Positions 1-8,996 are shown, counted from the first letter of the stretch. The stretch is 64,000 nt of DNA from Burkholderiales bacterium (GCA_016000265.1 JAECRL010000005.1:1-64000); one strand, 5' to 3'. Notes: a model not told the origin generated them from the letters alone. Program-made: numbers and translations.

Positions 1-48
1 GTGCAGGTGCAGGTGCAGGTGCAGGTGCAGGTGCAGGTGCAGGTGCAG
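1..48. repeat. Perfect hexanucleotide tandem repeat (GTGCAG)x8
   Basis: Eight perfect copies of GTGCAG start at the window edge, so the array may be longer. On the minus strand it encodes alternating Pro and Ala inside the lipoprotein linker. Because the unit is 6 nt, slippage would change linker length without shifting the frame. Confidence 0.9.
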
Positions 49-334
49 GCGCTGGTTCGGGGGCCGGGGCCGGGGCCGGCTCGGGTGCTGGGGCCGGTGC
101 GGGGGCTGGCGCCGGTGCCGGAGCCGGTGCTGTCGTAACCGGGGTCGACGAGGTCGAATCGGTGGGCGAGGTGCTCGTGTCGGTGGTCGTGGCGCGACGG
201 CGGCGCTCTGCCTCGGCGGCATCGGCCGAGGCCGAATCACCACCTCCGCCTCCGCCGCATGCCATCAAGGAGAAGGCGCAAGAGAGAGACGCCAGGAGGG
301 CGCGTCGGGTGTGGATCTGCTTTTGAATGGACAT
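1..334 (-). CDS. Surface lipoprotein with Ser/Thr and Pro-Ala linker, C-terminus outside the window
   Basis: The frame opens at ATG 334 and stays open to base 1, so only the first 111 codons are visible. The N-terminus has positively charged residues, a short hydrophobic stretch and a lipobox L-M-A-C with the acylated Cys at about residue 26, followed by a run of Gly. This is a type II signal peptide, so export and lipid anchoring are expected. Residues about 40-65 are rich in Ser, Thr and Asp. From about residue 69 the chain is almost pure Pro-Ala (with a few Glu-Pro), a typical extended linker that carries a catalytic or binding domain away from the membrane. That domain lies outside the window, so no function can be named. 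It sits downstream of the polysaccharide operon on the same strand, so a polysaccharide-active enzyme or binding protein is possible, but this is inference. Confidence 0.75.
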   Translation of the reverse strand, partial: MSIQKQIHTRRALLASLSCAFSLMACGGGGGGDSASADAAEAERRRRATTTDTSTSPTDSTSSTPVTTAPAPAPAPAPAPAPAPEPAPAPAPEPAPAPAPAPAPAPAPAPA

Positions 335-569
335 GAGCAACTCGCGGAAGATGGGGGGCTGTGAGGCGCCGGTGAGGGCGTGAAGGGCTCGCAATACGTC
401 TTCTCGAGCCTGCCAACGGGTTGTCGGCGTGTGGAAGTCATTCTCACAGCGAGGGCTGATCCCCGGTCGGTAGTCTGTCACACCCCATCTGTAACGGACC
501 GTAAGAATTGATTGGGTTTGCCAGCAAGGTGTTTTCGGGCGGAATCAGCGAGGTATTTCGGGGGGTAAT

Positions 570-1754
570 TCAGTCAATCAGCGATTGGCAAACGTCCAGG
601 GTTTCCCGCGCAACATCGTCCCAGGTTCGGCGCATGGAGGCGGCGATGTCGGTGCGACTCCACGGGGTGTCAAGTGCCTGGCGCAGCGCGGCGTGCAGAG
701 CTGGGGCGTCTTTGGGAGCGATCAGCAGTCCACGTTGGGCGTCAACGATCTCGGGGATCCCGCCGACGTCGCTGGCCACAACCGGACAGCCGCAGGCGAG
801 GGCTTCAACCAGCACATTGGGGTATCCCTCTGACCAGCTTGGCAAGGTCAGCAGATCGGCTGCGTTGAGGTATTTTGCCACGCTTTCCGGCAGCAGCCCC
901 CCGGCCAGGCGCACGTGCTTCCCCAGTTTGCGCTCCTCCACCATCGATTCGAGGGTGGTGCGAAACTCTCCGTTGCCGATGACGACCAGCAGGGCGTTTG
1001 AATCGGTTTGACGCAAACGATCAATCGCTTCAATCAGCTCGCGCAGTCCTTTGGCCTCGATCAGGCGCCCGACGTAGACGATCACGCGGGCCGCAGCGGG
1101 CAGGTCCAGGGCCAGGCGACACGCAGCCGCATCTTGCGGGTGGAACACCGATGTGTTGTATCCGTTGACGATCGTGTGGCACCGTGAGGCCGACACACCG
1201 TAACTCGACTGCGCAAACCGCGACATGGCTTCGCTGACGAATATCGTGGCATCGGCCATTTGGAGGGTATTTTGTGTCAGCCTTTTGGTGATGCCGGAGC
1301 GGTCGTTGATGTCGGTTCCCAATGCACCCAGGATCATGGGTTTGCCGAGTTTCCTGGCAGCATATTGCGCCCCCGCTCCTTCCGGGTATACCCAGTATCC
1401 AATCAATATGTCCGGGGAGAATTGACGAATGGGTTCGACCAGGCTTCGGCCTGCCATCCAGCCATTGCTCACGCGAGACAAGAGCGGCAAGGCGGGGTAG
1501 GTGACGGCTTCGATGTCGATGCCGGCCAGCGTGTGCCCCCCGTCGACACGAGGGGCGGGGTGTGCCGCGGGGCGCAGCGCAGGCAGCTTGGGGTAGGCCG
1601 CCTGGGTGAGGAAGACCCGGGTGGGCGTCATGCGCGACAGGGCGCGGGTCGTTTCATAGATGAAGCGACCGCGGGTCATGTCCTGCGGCACGGGCAGGAT
1701 GGGGGTCACCACGGCGATGCGAGGGGGACGAGGGGGGGCGCGGCGCGTGCTCAC
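570..1754 (-). CDS. Glycosyltransferase family 4 (GT-B fold), last gene of the polysaccharide operon
   Basis: A 394-residue protein with the two-domain GT-B layout. The N-terminal half resembles a glycosyltransferase-4 acceptor domain with a TPILPVPQD loop near residues 17-25. The C-terminal GT1/GT4 donor domain has VYVGRLIEAKGL at about 227 and the retaining-enzyme E-x7-E motif (E309 and E317 in SEGYPNVLVEAL), followed by a Gly-rich PVVASDVGG loop. It should transfer a sugar from an activated donor to a growing glycan at the cytoplasmic face. The sugar cannot be predicted. The start is GTG at 1754, overlapping the stop of the upstream GT4 gene as GTGA, which indicates translational coupling. 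It is the second GT4 gene in tandem. Confidence 0.88.
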   Translation of the reverse strand: MSTRRAPPRPPRIAVVTPILPVPQDMTRGRFIYETTRALSRMTPTRVFLTQAAYPKLPALRPAAHPAPRVDGGHTLAGIDIEAVTYPALPLLSRVSNGWMAGRSLVEPIRQFSPDILIGYWVYPEGAGAQYAARKLGKPMILGALGTDINDRSGITKRLTQNTLQMADATIFVSEAMSRFAQSSYGVSASRCHTIVNGYNTSVFHPQDAAACRLALDLPAAARVIVYVGRLIEAKGLRELIEAIDRLRQTDSNALLVVIGNGEFRTTLESMVEERKLGKHVRLAGGLLPESVAKYLNAADLLTLPSWSEGYPNVLVEALACGCPVVASDVGGIPEIVDAQRGLLIAPKDAPALHAALRQALDTPWSRTDIAASMRRTWDDVARETLDVCQSLID

Positions 1755-2911
1755 TGGGTGGGGGCGGTGTGTCCGGCCAGCGCCCGGGCATCCCGGTAGA
1801 TGCGGCCGTAGTGTTGATGAAGGCTGTCGAGCGAGGCGTGCTGGTGGACCCAGTTGCGTCCGGCGCTTCCCATGGCCCGCCTCGTGTCGGCGTCGTCGAG
1901 CAGGGCGAACAGGGCTGCGGAGAGGGTGGCGTCGCTCTGAACATCGAACAGGCGACCGGTCACGCCATCGTGGACGACCTCGACGTTGCCGCCCACGGCC
2001 GAGGCCAGGACGGGCAAGCCCGTTGCAGCCGCTTCCAGCAGGGCGATGGAGACGCCTTCGGTGAAGGAGGGCAGCGCGAACAGGTCGAAGGCCGGCAGCA
2101 GGTCGGCCACATTGGGGTGCAGGCCGGCCAGCAAGACGCGCTCGGCCACGCCCGCTTGCTGGGCTTGTTGGCTCAGCGTGTCGCGCAGGGGGCCGTCTCC
2201 GATGAGGACCAGTCGGGCTTTCGGGTGCCGCTGCAGCACCTCAGGCCAAAGGCGGATGAGCGCGGCGTGGTTCTTGAGTTCGACCAGTCGTCCCACACAG
2301 CCGACCACGAGTTCGTCGTCGCGCAGTCCCAGTGTCCGGCGTGCGTGGTTGCGCCTCTCGGGGGTGAGCTCGAATCGCTCGATCGGAACCGCGTTGAGCA
2401 CCGTCTCGGCTTTGCTGGCCGGCACGAAGCCGTCTCTCAGGAACCGCTCGAACACCTGCCGGCCGACCATGGCGACGCGCTGGCTGCGCCCCACAGCCCA
2501 GGTGAACAGGGTGCGCAGGCGCCGGTTGGCCAGTCGGGTGCCCATGTCGTGGCAGGTGATGACGAGCGCCGGCTTGCTGCGCATGAACAGCGATGCCACG
2601 GCCGCGTGGTAGCTGGGGACGAAGTTGTGGGCGTGAACGGTGTCGATGCGGTGCTCTTTCAGGGTTCGCCTCAACAAGGACAGCAGCTTGACGTCCAGCG
2701 TGCCTTGCTTGTTGCCCACGATCACGGGCACCCCGGCGGCCTCGAGGTCGGCGCGGTAGCCCTGCGTGGGCAGGATGCTGAAGACGAGCACCGTCCAGCC
2801 GGCTCGATGCTGGGCGATGGCCAGGTCGTGGACCAGTCGCTCCAGTCCGCCGCGCTCGAGCGAGTCCACGACGTGGAGGACGGCGGGTGAGGTGTGAGGT
2901 GTGCTGGGCAT
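1751..2911 (-). CDS. Glycosyltransferase family 4 (GT-B fold)
   Basis: A 386-residue GT4 enzyme. The N-terminal domain opens with a strand and the Gly-rich turn LERGGLERLV (about residues 18-27) common in GT4 proteins. The C-terminal domain carries CVGRLVELKNH (about 205) and the E-x7-E motif (E285, E293). The frame extends far upstream, but the start is set at ATG 2911 because AGGAGG lies 3 nt before it and the upstream part is the shadow of the preceding membrane protein. It lies 8 nt after that gene and overlaps the next GT4 by 4 nt, so it is within one operon. Likely role: adding one sugar of a surface polysaccharide repeat unit. Donor and acceptor are unknown. Confidence 0.88.
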   Translation of the reverse strand: MPSTPHTSPAVLHVVDSLERGGLERLVHDLAIAQHRAGWTVLVFSILPTQGYRADLEAAGVPVIVGNKQGTLDVKLLSLLRRTLKEHRIDTVHAHNFVPSYHAAVASLFMRSKPALVITCHDMGTRLANRRLRTLFTWAVGRSQRVAMVGRQVFERFLRDGFVPASKAETVLNAVPIERFELTPERRNHARRTLGLRDDELVVGCVGRLVELKNHAALIRLWPEVLQRHPKARLVLIGDGPLRDTLSQQAQQAGVAERVLLAGLHPNVADLLPAFDLFALPSFTEGVSIALLEAAATGLPVLASAVGGNVEVVHDGVTGRLFDVQSDATLSAALFALLDDADTRRAMGSAGRNWVHQHASLDSLHQHYGRIYRDARALAGHTAPTQ

Positions 2912-2919
2912 GGTCCTCC

Positions 2920-4284
2920 TCAGACGGAGCGCCCGACCAGGACGGTCTTGGCGACGACCACTGCCCACACCGCGAAGATGGTGACGAACATCATGAGCAC
3001 GGTGGTGGCGCGCCAGGGCATGGGCGCGGCAAGGGCCTCGCCGGCTGGCGAGCCCTTCAGTTGAACCTTGACGGCGTGCCAGGCTGCCACGCAGAAGATC
3101 AGCAAGATGAAGATGGGGGGCTCGAAGGCGCGCGACAGGAACATGCCGCAGGTGAAGAAGCCGAAGAAAGACGACTTGAGGCGTTGCACCCAGATCAACT
3201 CCTCGGAGCCCGGCAGGGCAAGGCTTTCTGCCTTGAGCAGGTTCTTGAAGACCAGCACGATCAACCCCAGCCACATGAAGTAGCCCAGCAGGCCGATTTC
3301 ACCGAAGGAGACCACGAGGGTGTTGTGGGCCGTGTGGGAGTGGTTTTCTCCAAAGCGGTGGTAGCCCACGCCGGTCAGGGGGTTGTGCGAGAGCATGACC
3401 AGGCCTTCGCTCCAGGCGTCCACCCGGCCGCCGGCCGATTCTTCGTTGGCGGAGTAGCCTCGCCCCCCCGTGAAGTTGAAGGCCATCGCGGCCGCGCCGA
3501 TCACGGTCACCAGCAAGGCCGTCTTGACGGTGCCGAGCTTGTCTCGGATGGTGAAGAAGAACAGCGCGGCCAGGCCGAGCAAGGCCCCACGCGATCGCGT
3601 GAGGTAGATGGTGTAGAGCATGATCGCCGCCGGGGTGGCGATGAACATCAGGTTGCGCATGAAGTGCGCGGGCTTGTAGAGCGCAAACAAGACAGGCAGG
3701 AAGCACACAAGGGTCTGCCCGAAGTCGTTGGGGTCGGCCAGGAAGCCGACGCTTCGGATGCGCCAGAGGTAGCGTCCGGAGTTGTCCAGAGCGGGGATGT
3801 CGTTGGCCTCGAAGGCGGCGTCGAAGCCCGAGTCGGCGCCGGTGCCGTGCTGCTTGACGACCAGCATCTCGATCATGAAACCGGTGTGATAGCAGGCGAT
3901 GCTGAACAGGCACAGCACGACCAGGGCCGCGATGATGACCGCCCCCGTGGTTTTGAGGCGGTCGAGCGAGCCGAGGTTCAGGCCGGCGATGATGAAGGTG
4001 AGGGCGCTGGGCAGGAAGGCGATCAGGCCGTTGCTGATGGCGGGGCCGAACCCCGCGGCCAAGGCCACGGACACGAACACAATCGCCACGATGCCCCACA
4101 GCAGCCGCAGGTGTTGTCCAGTGAGGATGCTGCCGCCCACTTTCTTGGAGTTCGCCATCGACAGCATCAGCACCAGCATCATCAGGATGAGCATGGGGCG
4201 GTAGACCGCCATCTCCGGCGCGAACATGTCGAAGGGGCGCAGGTAGCTCAGCGCCATGAACAGGGCAAACAGCGCGTAGGTCAT
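2920..4284 (-). CDS. O-antigen ligase/polymerase-type multispanning membrane protein
   Basis: A 454-residue, strongly hydrophobic protein with roughly ten predicted membrane segments and one large periplasmic loop. The loop region contains LSHNPLTGVGYHRFGEN and TAHNTLVVSFGEIGLLGY, which fit the Wzy_C/O-antigen ligase signature (conserved His-Asn followed by Glu at the start of the next helix). Such proteins polymerise repeat units or ligate glycans in the periplasm. Which reaction occurs here cannot be told from sequence. The start is ATG 4284, overlapping the acyltransferase stop as ATGA. The frame is open further upstream but that part is a shadow. It belongs to the same operon as the flanking glycosyltransferases. 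Confidence 0.85.
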   Translation of the reverse strand: MTYALFALFMALSYLRPFDMFAPEMAVYRPMLILMMLVLMLSMANSKKVGGSILTGQHLRLLWGIVAIVFVSVALAAGFGPAISNGLIAFLPSALTFIIAGLNLGSLDRLKTTGAVIIAALVVLCLFSIACYHTGFMIEMLVVKQHGTGADSGFDAAFEANDIPALDNSGRYLWRIRSVGFLADPNDFGQTLVCFLPVLFALYKPAHFMRNLMFIATPAAIMLYTIYLTRSRGALLGLAALFFFTIRDKLGTVKTALLVTVIGAAAMAFNFTGGRGYSANEESAGGRVDAWSEGLVMLSHNPLTGVGYHRFGENHSHTAHNTLVVSFGEIGLLGYFMWLGLIVLVFKNLLKAESLALPGSEELIWVQRLKSSFFGFFTCGMFLSRAFEPPIFILLIFCVAAWHAVKVQLKGSPAGEALAAPMPWRATTVLMMFVTIFAVWAVVVAKTVLVGRSV

Positions 4285-5405
4285 GCCGTGGTCTTCTGTT
4301 TGCCGGGAGCGGGGTGCAGACGGTCCTTCAGGCGCAGGAAGGGCTGCTCGACAAAGCGGTAGGACAGCCATGCGGCACCGAACGCCAAGGCCAGGTTGAG
4401 CGGAAAGCGCGTGGCCCAGGTGTCAGGGTAGAAGTACAGGAAGGGCTCCTGCCACAGGTAGAGCGAGTAGCTCATGGTGCCGATCCAGGCCACCGGCCGC
4501 CAGTTCAGGATGCGACCGGCCCAGTGTTGCGGGCTGCGGATGACGTGCTGGAGCAGCAAGATGATGCCCAGGTTGCTGAACACCTGGCCGATCACGTAGG
4601 CGAACGGACGAGAAACCAGCGCCGAGCCGTAGCCCGCGGCCAGCAAGCCTCCCCCGACGACGATGGGCGCGACAGGGTGCGTGATGAAGCGCATCAGCCA
4701 GGGCATGGCGCTGATGCGGGCGTGCAAAAGCGCGGCCATGCAGCCGGTGGCCAGGGCGTCTGCGATGGCCTGAAATTCTCGGTTCAAGGCGATCTCCGGG
4801 GCGTCGCCCCAGGTGTGCATGGCCAGCCGAATGAGCGGGCACAGCAACAGCGCCGCCAGGCAGGCCCACACGCCGCGATGCAGGCCGAAGTAGACCAGCA
4901 CGAATGGCCAGATCAGGTAGAACTGCTCTTCCACCGACAGCGACCACAGGTGGTTGTAGTACCAGTTGTAGTCGTGGTTGTAGTTGGCGGTGAAGGTGAT
5001 GGCGTGCAGCAGGTCGGGGATGGCGCTGTCCGCCTGCGTCTTGCTGGCGATGTGAAAGGCCAGGTCGATCCAGCCCAACAGGTGCGCGACCCAGATCAGT
5101 CCGATGTAGCAAAACGCCGCCGGCAGGATGCGGTAGGCGCGGCGCAGGTAGAAGTGACCCAGGTCCAGTCGACCGGTCTTGGCGTGCTCACGCATGAGCA
5201 AGGTCGTGATCAGGAAGCCGGAGATCAGGAAAAAGAAGCGCACACCGATGTTGCCCAGCGAGGTGATGGCCGGCTTATCCAGCCACAAGGGGGCGCCGTG
5301 GGTCGCGGCGGTGTGCCCGATGAGCACCAGCAACACGGAGAAGGCCCGCAGCCCGTCCAGTGACGGGATGTGACCTGGCAGGGGGGAGGGGGCAGGGTGG
5401 GCCAT
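4281..5405 (-). CDS. Acyltransferase 3 family membrane protein (OafA/YrhL type)
   Basis: A 374-residue integral membrane protein of the acyltransferase 3 family. It begins with SLDGLRAFSVLLVLIGHT (residues about 15-32), where the family Arg and catalytic-type His sit, and has RFFFLISGFLIT, WSLSVEEQFYLIWPF, SYSLYLWQEP near the C-terminus and a final FVEQPFLRL. Members transfer acetyl or other acyl groups from the cytoplasm to sugars of surface polysaccharides. Here the probable substrate is the glycan made by the surrounding operon. It is 16 nt downstream of the GT2 gene and overlaps the polymerase gene by 4 nt. No SGNH domain is fused. Confidence 0.9.
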   Translation of the reverse strand: MAHPAPSPLPGHIPSLDGLRAFSVLLVLIGHTAATHGAPLWLDKPAITSLGNIGVRFFFLISGFLITTLLMREHAKTGRLDLGHFYLRRAYRILPAAFCYIGLIWVAHLLGWIDLAFHIASKTQADSAIPDLLHAITFTANYNHDYNWYYNHLWSLSVEEQFYLIWPFVLVYFGLHRGVWACLAALLLCPLIRLAMHTWGDAPEIALNREFQAIADALATGCMAALLHARISAMPWLMRFITHPVAPIVVGGGLLAAGYGSALVSRPFAYVIGQVFSNLGIILLLQHVIRSPQHWAGRILNWRPVAWIGTMSYSLYLWQEPFLYFYPDTWATRFPLNLALAFGAAWLSYRFVEQPFLRLKDRLHPAPGKQKTTA

Positions 5406-5421
5406 GTCGGGGCGGTGAGCT

Positions 5422-6615
5422 TCAACGGGCGGTGCGTCGCCAGGTTCCCTGTTGCGAGCCGCGCAGGTAACGCCAGGAAGCGATCAGGAACGCCCAGTTC
5501 AGCGAAAAGAAAAAAGTAGGCAGACGCAAGGGGCCTGGAACGGGGCGACCGCTGGCGCTGCGGCGATGGCAGGCAGCGACGACGGCGTAGCCCAGCAATT
5601 GCAAGCCGCTCCAGGTCGACCACCCTTCGCTGCGCGTGGCCAGCCAGAGCGACAGCAGCAGGGCGAGCAGCAGCAGGTGGGGCGTGACCCAGCGCAGCAC
5701 CTTGTGCGAGAAGTAGGCAAAACGCGTGGCGTTCGAGGTGCGGCTGAAAAATTCGGGGTGGCCGAACAGCGCCAGGAAGTTGCCCACGCCGATGCGCAGC
5801 CGACGGTGGTATTCCTCGCGGATGTCGTCGGGGGTGTCTTCTTCGGCCCAGGCCGAGGGGTCGTAGACCATGCGTGCGCCACAGGCTGGCACATTCATGC
5901 CGATGCAGAAATCGTCGCAGATCTCATTGGGGCGCAGCGCCGGCCACAGGCTGCGACGCACGGCGTAGATGGCGCCATTGGCGCCCAGCAAGCCGCCGAT
6001 GCGACCTTCCAGGAATTTCAGCACCTGCTCCATGCGCCAGTACAGGCTGTCCTGGTTGTCGCCCTTGCTGCTGCGCAGGCGCAACTCACCCGTGACGCCG
6101 CCCACGTTGGGGTCATCGAACCAGCGCACCAGTTGCTGAATGGCCTGCGGGTGAAAGAAGGTGTTGGCGTCGGAGAACACCACCAGCGGTTCGGTCACGC
6201 GGTCACGCAGGTCGTTGAGCACGGTGGCCTTGCCGCGGTTGACGTCGAAGAGGTGCAGGCTCAGGCGCTCGTCCTCGAACGTGCGCAGGATGTCGGCCGT
6301 GCGGTCGCGGCTGCCGTCGGAGCCGATGTACAGGCGCAGGCGGTCGCGGGGGTAGTCCTGCTGCAGGATGTTGTGCACGCGCTGCGCGATGTGGACTTCT
6401 TCGTTGTAGGCCGCGATGACGACGGCCACGTGGGGCCAATCCGCGGGCTCCTGCACGCGACGCTCCCCCTTGGCCAGCACGTGGCGCACGTCACTGCGAA
6501 GCTGGTGGAGTGCGGCCCACGCGGCCAGCACCAGCGGGTACAGCGCGTAAGAGTAGATCACCAGGCCCCAGCAGGCCAGTGCGATCAGGGCGATGGCCTG
6601 ATCCGCAGCACTCAT
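5422..6615 (-). CDS. Membrane-bound glycosyltransferase family 2 (cellulose/hyaluronan synthase-like)
   Basis: A 397-residue protein with one N-terminal membrane segment (about residues 8-30), a GT2 catalytic domain and two or three C-terminal membrane helices. Nucleotide-sugar binding motifs are VVIAAYNEE (about 65-73), SDGSRDRT (about 99-106) and the DxD-like SDANTF (about 148). GLLGANGAIY and ICDDFCIG (acid base region) follow, then a degenerate QxxRW-type RRLRIGVGN. This layout is typical of processive or semi-processive inverting enzymes that extrude glycans. The start ATG 6615 overlaps the stop of the upstream NodB-like gene as ATGA. The longer open frame upstream has no family similarity. 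Confidence 0.87.
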   Translation of the reverse strand: MSAADQAIALIALACWGLVIYSYALYPLVLAAWAALHQLRSDVRHVLAKGERRVQEPADWPHVAVVIAAYNEEVHIAQRVHNILQQDYPRDRLRLYIGSDGSRDRTADILRTFEDERLSLHLFDVNRGKATVLNDLRDRVTEPLVVFSDANTFFHPQAIQQLVRWFDDPNVGGVTGELRLRSSKGDNQDSLYWRMEQVLKFLEGRIGGLLGANGAIYAVRRSLWPALRPNEICDDFCIGMNVPACGARMVYDPSAWAEEDTPDDIREEYHRRLRIGVGNFLALFGHPEFFSRTSNATRFAYFSHKVLRWVTPHLLLLALLLSLWLATRSEGWSTWSGLQLLGYAVVAACHRRSASGRPVPGPLRLPTFFFSLNWAFLIASWRYLRGSQQGTWRRTAR

Positions 6616-7796
6616 GCGGCCACCCGTGGGGCGTAGGCCGGACGGGGGATGAGGTGATCTCGGTACTGGTGGGGGTCCCCGGTCAGGCCCGCCTCGGCGG
6701 CCTTGATGATGTTGTACATCTCGCGGGCGCTGACGTAGTGCAGCTTCCAGTCCTTGCCGCAGTTGTATTTGTCTTCCAGGTGGCTGAAGGCATCGTCCAT
6801 GGCCGGGCCCAGCAGGGTCGGCATGTCGGGCTCTTGGGTGCCATGGGTGTGGATCTTGACGAACACCCACTCCGGGCGTCCCTTGACGTGGATGCCGGTG
6901 TCCACCCAGAGGTCGACCCGGTGTCGGCTGGGCGGGTTGGCCGCGCGGATGTCGCTGTTTTCAACCCGGGGCATCAGGCCCAGCTTGCGGTTGCGCATGT
7001 CAAAGCCCAGGGGGCCCTGGATGATCATCAGGTCGCCGGAAGGCGGCGTGCCCACGCGCACGGGCACGCCATGGTCATGCGACTTGCCGCAGTGCGGGTC
7101 GTCGGTGGCGTAGTAGATCTGGTTGATCGTGGTGGTCTGGCAGGGGTTGGGCGCAGCCGGCAGGGTGTAGTCCGCGTAGCAACCTTCCTCGCGCAGGATG
7201 ATCAGTTCGTTGTTGACGCCGCAACCGAAGCCGTCCGGGTGGGCGTTGTCCAGGGCCCAGTTGCCGTGGATGAAGGCCCAGCGGGCCTGTCCGGTGACCG
7301 GGTCCACGGGCAGGCAATCGTGCCGGTCGATCAGGGTGCGAGTGAAGCGCTGGAGCTTCTCGCGCAGCCCCGCTTCGGTGTCTTGGTCGTGGTGGAGGTG
7401 GATCTCGATTTCACCCAAACGCTGGCGGCACAGGTCAACCAGGTCGTCAAGGTGCTCCGGGCGGTATTCCTCCTCCGGGAAGAAGAAGGTGTGCACGGGA
7501 GGGTGTCCGTCGGCGTCGCGGTGCTTGGCGCACAGGGCAGGGTACTGTTGCTTCCAGCGCAGCACCCGGTCGCGTTCGACTTCGTAGCTGGGTCGCGCCC
7601 AAGCGGGCTCGTAGTGATCGACGAAGCAGAACATCAGGTGGCGGGTGGTGCCTTTCGGCACGCTGCCTCGCCAGTCTTGACGCAGCCAGGCTTTGAACCA
7701 GATGTCGATGTGACGGCTGCGGACTTCCCGCGCCAGGAAGGCGCAGACGGCCAGTAAGGCCAGTGCGAAAAGGATCAAACCCCAATAGATCGTCAT
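6612..7796 (-). CDS. NodB-like (polysaccharide deacetylase-related) membrane-anchored protein
   Basis: A 394-residue protein with a single N-terminal membrane helix (about residues 4-22). The rest has the feel of a divergent NodB barrel: FCFVDHYEP with Asp60 where the first metal-site Asp would be, HTFFFP (about 102), EIHLHHDQDT with H133/H135/H136 resembling the H-x-x-x-H metal site, HGNWALDN, and a late strand VKIHTHGT like the final His motif. The canonical TFDDG and RxPxG signatures are absent, so this is a divergent family and the deacetylase label is inference. It heads the polysaccharide operon and is coupled to the GT2 gene by a 4-nt overlap, which fits a role in glycan modification or export. 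Confidence 0.6.
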   Translation of the reverse strand: MTIYWGLILFALALLAVCAFLAREVRSRHIDIWFKAWLRQDWRGSVPKGTTRHLMFCFVDHYEPAWARPSYEVERDRVLRWKQQYPALCAKHRDADGHPPVHTFFFPEEEYRPEHLDDLVDLCRQRLGEIEIHLHHDQDTEAGLREKLQRFTRTLIDRHDCLPVDPVTGQARWAFIHGNWALDNAHPDGFGCGVNNELIILREEGCYADYTLPAAPNPCQTTTINQIYYATDDPHCGKSHDHGVPVRVGTPPSGDLMIIQGPLGFDMRNRKLGLMPRVENSDIRAANPPSRHRVDLWVDTGIHVKGRPEWVFVKIHTHGTQEPDMPTLLGPAMDDAFSHLEDKYNCGKDWKLHYVSAREMYNIIKAAEAGLTGDPHQYRDHLIPRPAYAPRVAA

Positions 7797-7920
7797 GGCG
7801 AACCGCTGATAACTGCAGGATGGCTCGCGTCAGAACCAGACGGGGCCGCATGATGCATGGGGCCGCCTCGATGCGCTCAGCGCACCGATGCCCTGTGAAT
7901 CGGGCCTCCCCTTGAGGGAA

Positions 7921-7948
7921 ATCATAGCGGGTTTTGCCAAGGTGCCCA
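7921..7948 (-). promoter_or_regulatory. Possible sigma-70 promoter of the polysaccharide operon
   Basis: On the minus strand TGGGCA (7948-7943) and TATGAT (7926-7921) are separated by 16 nt, about 125 nt upstream of the NodB-like gene. The -10 is 5/6 and the -35 is 4/6 to consensus. It is the best candidate seen in the 240-nt gap at 7797-8036. Confidence 0.35.
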
Positions 7949-8036
7949 TCGCGCAAACTGGGTGGTAAACCAGCGCGAATCGGGGGGCTGCGGCGCCATC
8001 TGTGGCGACGTTGGAACGCCGTTGCAGTCGCCCGGA

Positions 8037-8996
8037 TCAGCGCGTCAGGCCGCTGATCGATTGCTTGAGCGAGCGCGGCAGCAGCGAACGCAAGATCAAC
8101 TTCCACACGAACCAGCGTGGTCCATGAGGCATGGCATGCCAGGCGCAGGCGCGGGCCTGCCGGTTTTCACCCGCCCAGAGGTGACTGAGCGTCAGGGCCG
8201 TGTGCAGGTGGTAGTAGGCCCGGTTGATGACGTCTTCACCCAAGGTGAGTCGGGCATCGGGGTGTTGCGCGAGGAAGCGATCGTAGACCTTGAGCAGTTG
8301 CACATAGCCTGCGCGGCTGTCATCGCCCAGGCTGCCTTCGACCGGGCGCTTGTAGACCAGCAACTCGGTCATCAGCACGATCTTGGGGGCCCCGGCCAGC
8401 AGGCGCAGGTAGAAGTCGACGTCCTCGGCGATGCGCAGCGAGGTGTCGAAGCCCTGGACCCGCTCGAAAGCCGATTTCCGCACCATCACGGCGGATGTCG
8501 TGAAGTAGGGGTCGATGAAGCTGGGCCCCAACTCGGGCACGAGGGTGTGGGGCGCGTCGCTTCGCGCCTGGCCTGAGACGATGCCTGGCAGGTCGGCGGG
8601 TTTGATGGACAGCCTGGTGCGGCACAAGTCGCTGTCTGGGTGCTCGCGCATGGCCTGCACCTGCTGGCGAAGCTTGTCGGGGTGCCAGATGTCGTCCGAG
8701 TCCAGGAAGGCGATGAACTCGCCTTGCGCATGCGCCACACCGTGGTTGCGAGCCGCAGAGACCCCGCCGTTGGCTTTGTGGATGTAGCGAACGGACGGGA
8801 AGGATTGCACCACCTTCGCGGTGCCGTCGCGCGAGCCATCGTCGACCACGATGACCTCGATGTCGTGAAGCGTTTGGGCGATGACGGAGGTCAGCGTCTC
8901 GCCGATGAAGGCTTCTGCGTTGTACGCGGGGATGATGACGCTGACGACGGGCACGGGTGTAGGCGGACCTGAGACGGGACGCGGCGAATGTAGCAT
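8037..8996 (-). CDS. Glycosyltransferase family 2 (GT-A fold)
   Basis: A 319-residue soluble GT2 enzyme. It has SVIIPAYNAEAFI (about 19-31), VDDGSRDGT (about 51), ANGGVSAARNHG (about 75) and FLDSDDIW (about 96-103), which is the DxD metal and donor-binding motif. AEDVDFYLRL supplies the acidic catalytic-base region. The C-terminal 90 residues are less conserved. It is 240 nt upstream of the polysaccharide operon on the same strand, so it may be transcribed separately, but its function most likely belongs to the same glycan. The start at ATG 8996 gives the usual N-terminal distance to the first motif. Confidence 0.88.
   Translation of the reverse strand: MLHSPRPVSGPPTPVPVVSVIIPAYNAEAFIGETLTSVIAQTLHDIEVIVVDDGSRDGTAKVVQSFPSVRYIHKANGGVSAARNHGVAHAQGEFIAFLDSDDIWHPDKLRQQVQAMREHPDSDLCRTRLSIKPADLPGIVSGQARSDAPHTLVPELGPSFIDPYFTTSAVMVRKSAFERVQGFDTSLRIAEDVDFYLRLLAGAPKIVLMTELLVYKRPVEGSLGDDSRAGYVQLLKVYDRFLAQHPDARLTLGEDVINRAYYHLHTALTLSHLWAGENRQARACAWHAMPHGPRWFVWKLILRSLLPRSLKQSISGLTR

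Noticed and set aside
1-48. Direct repeats as a possible CRISPR array
   Set aside because: Units are 6 nt with no spacers and encode a Pro-Ala linker; it is a microsatellite.
2887-4362. 491-codon plus-strand frame opposite the O-antigen-ligase-type gene
   Set aside because: Very rich in Gln, His, Asp and Arg with no hydrophobic core, as expected for the reverse complement of membrane-protein codons.
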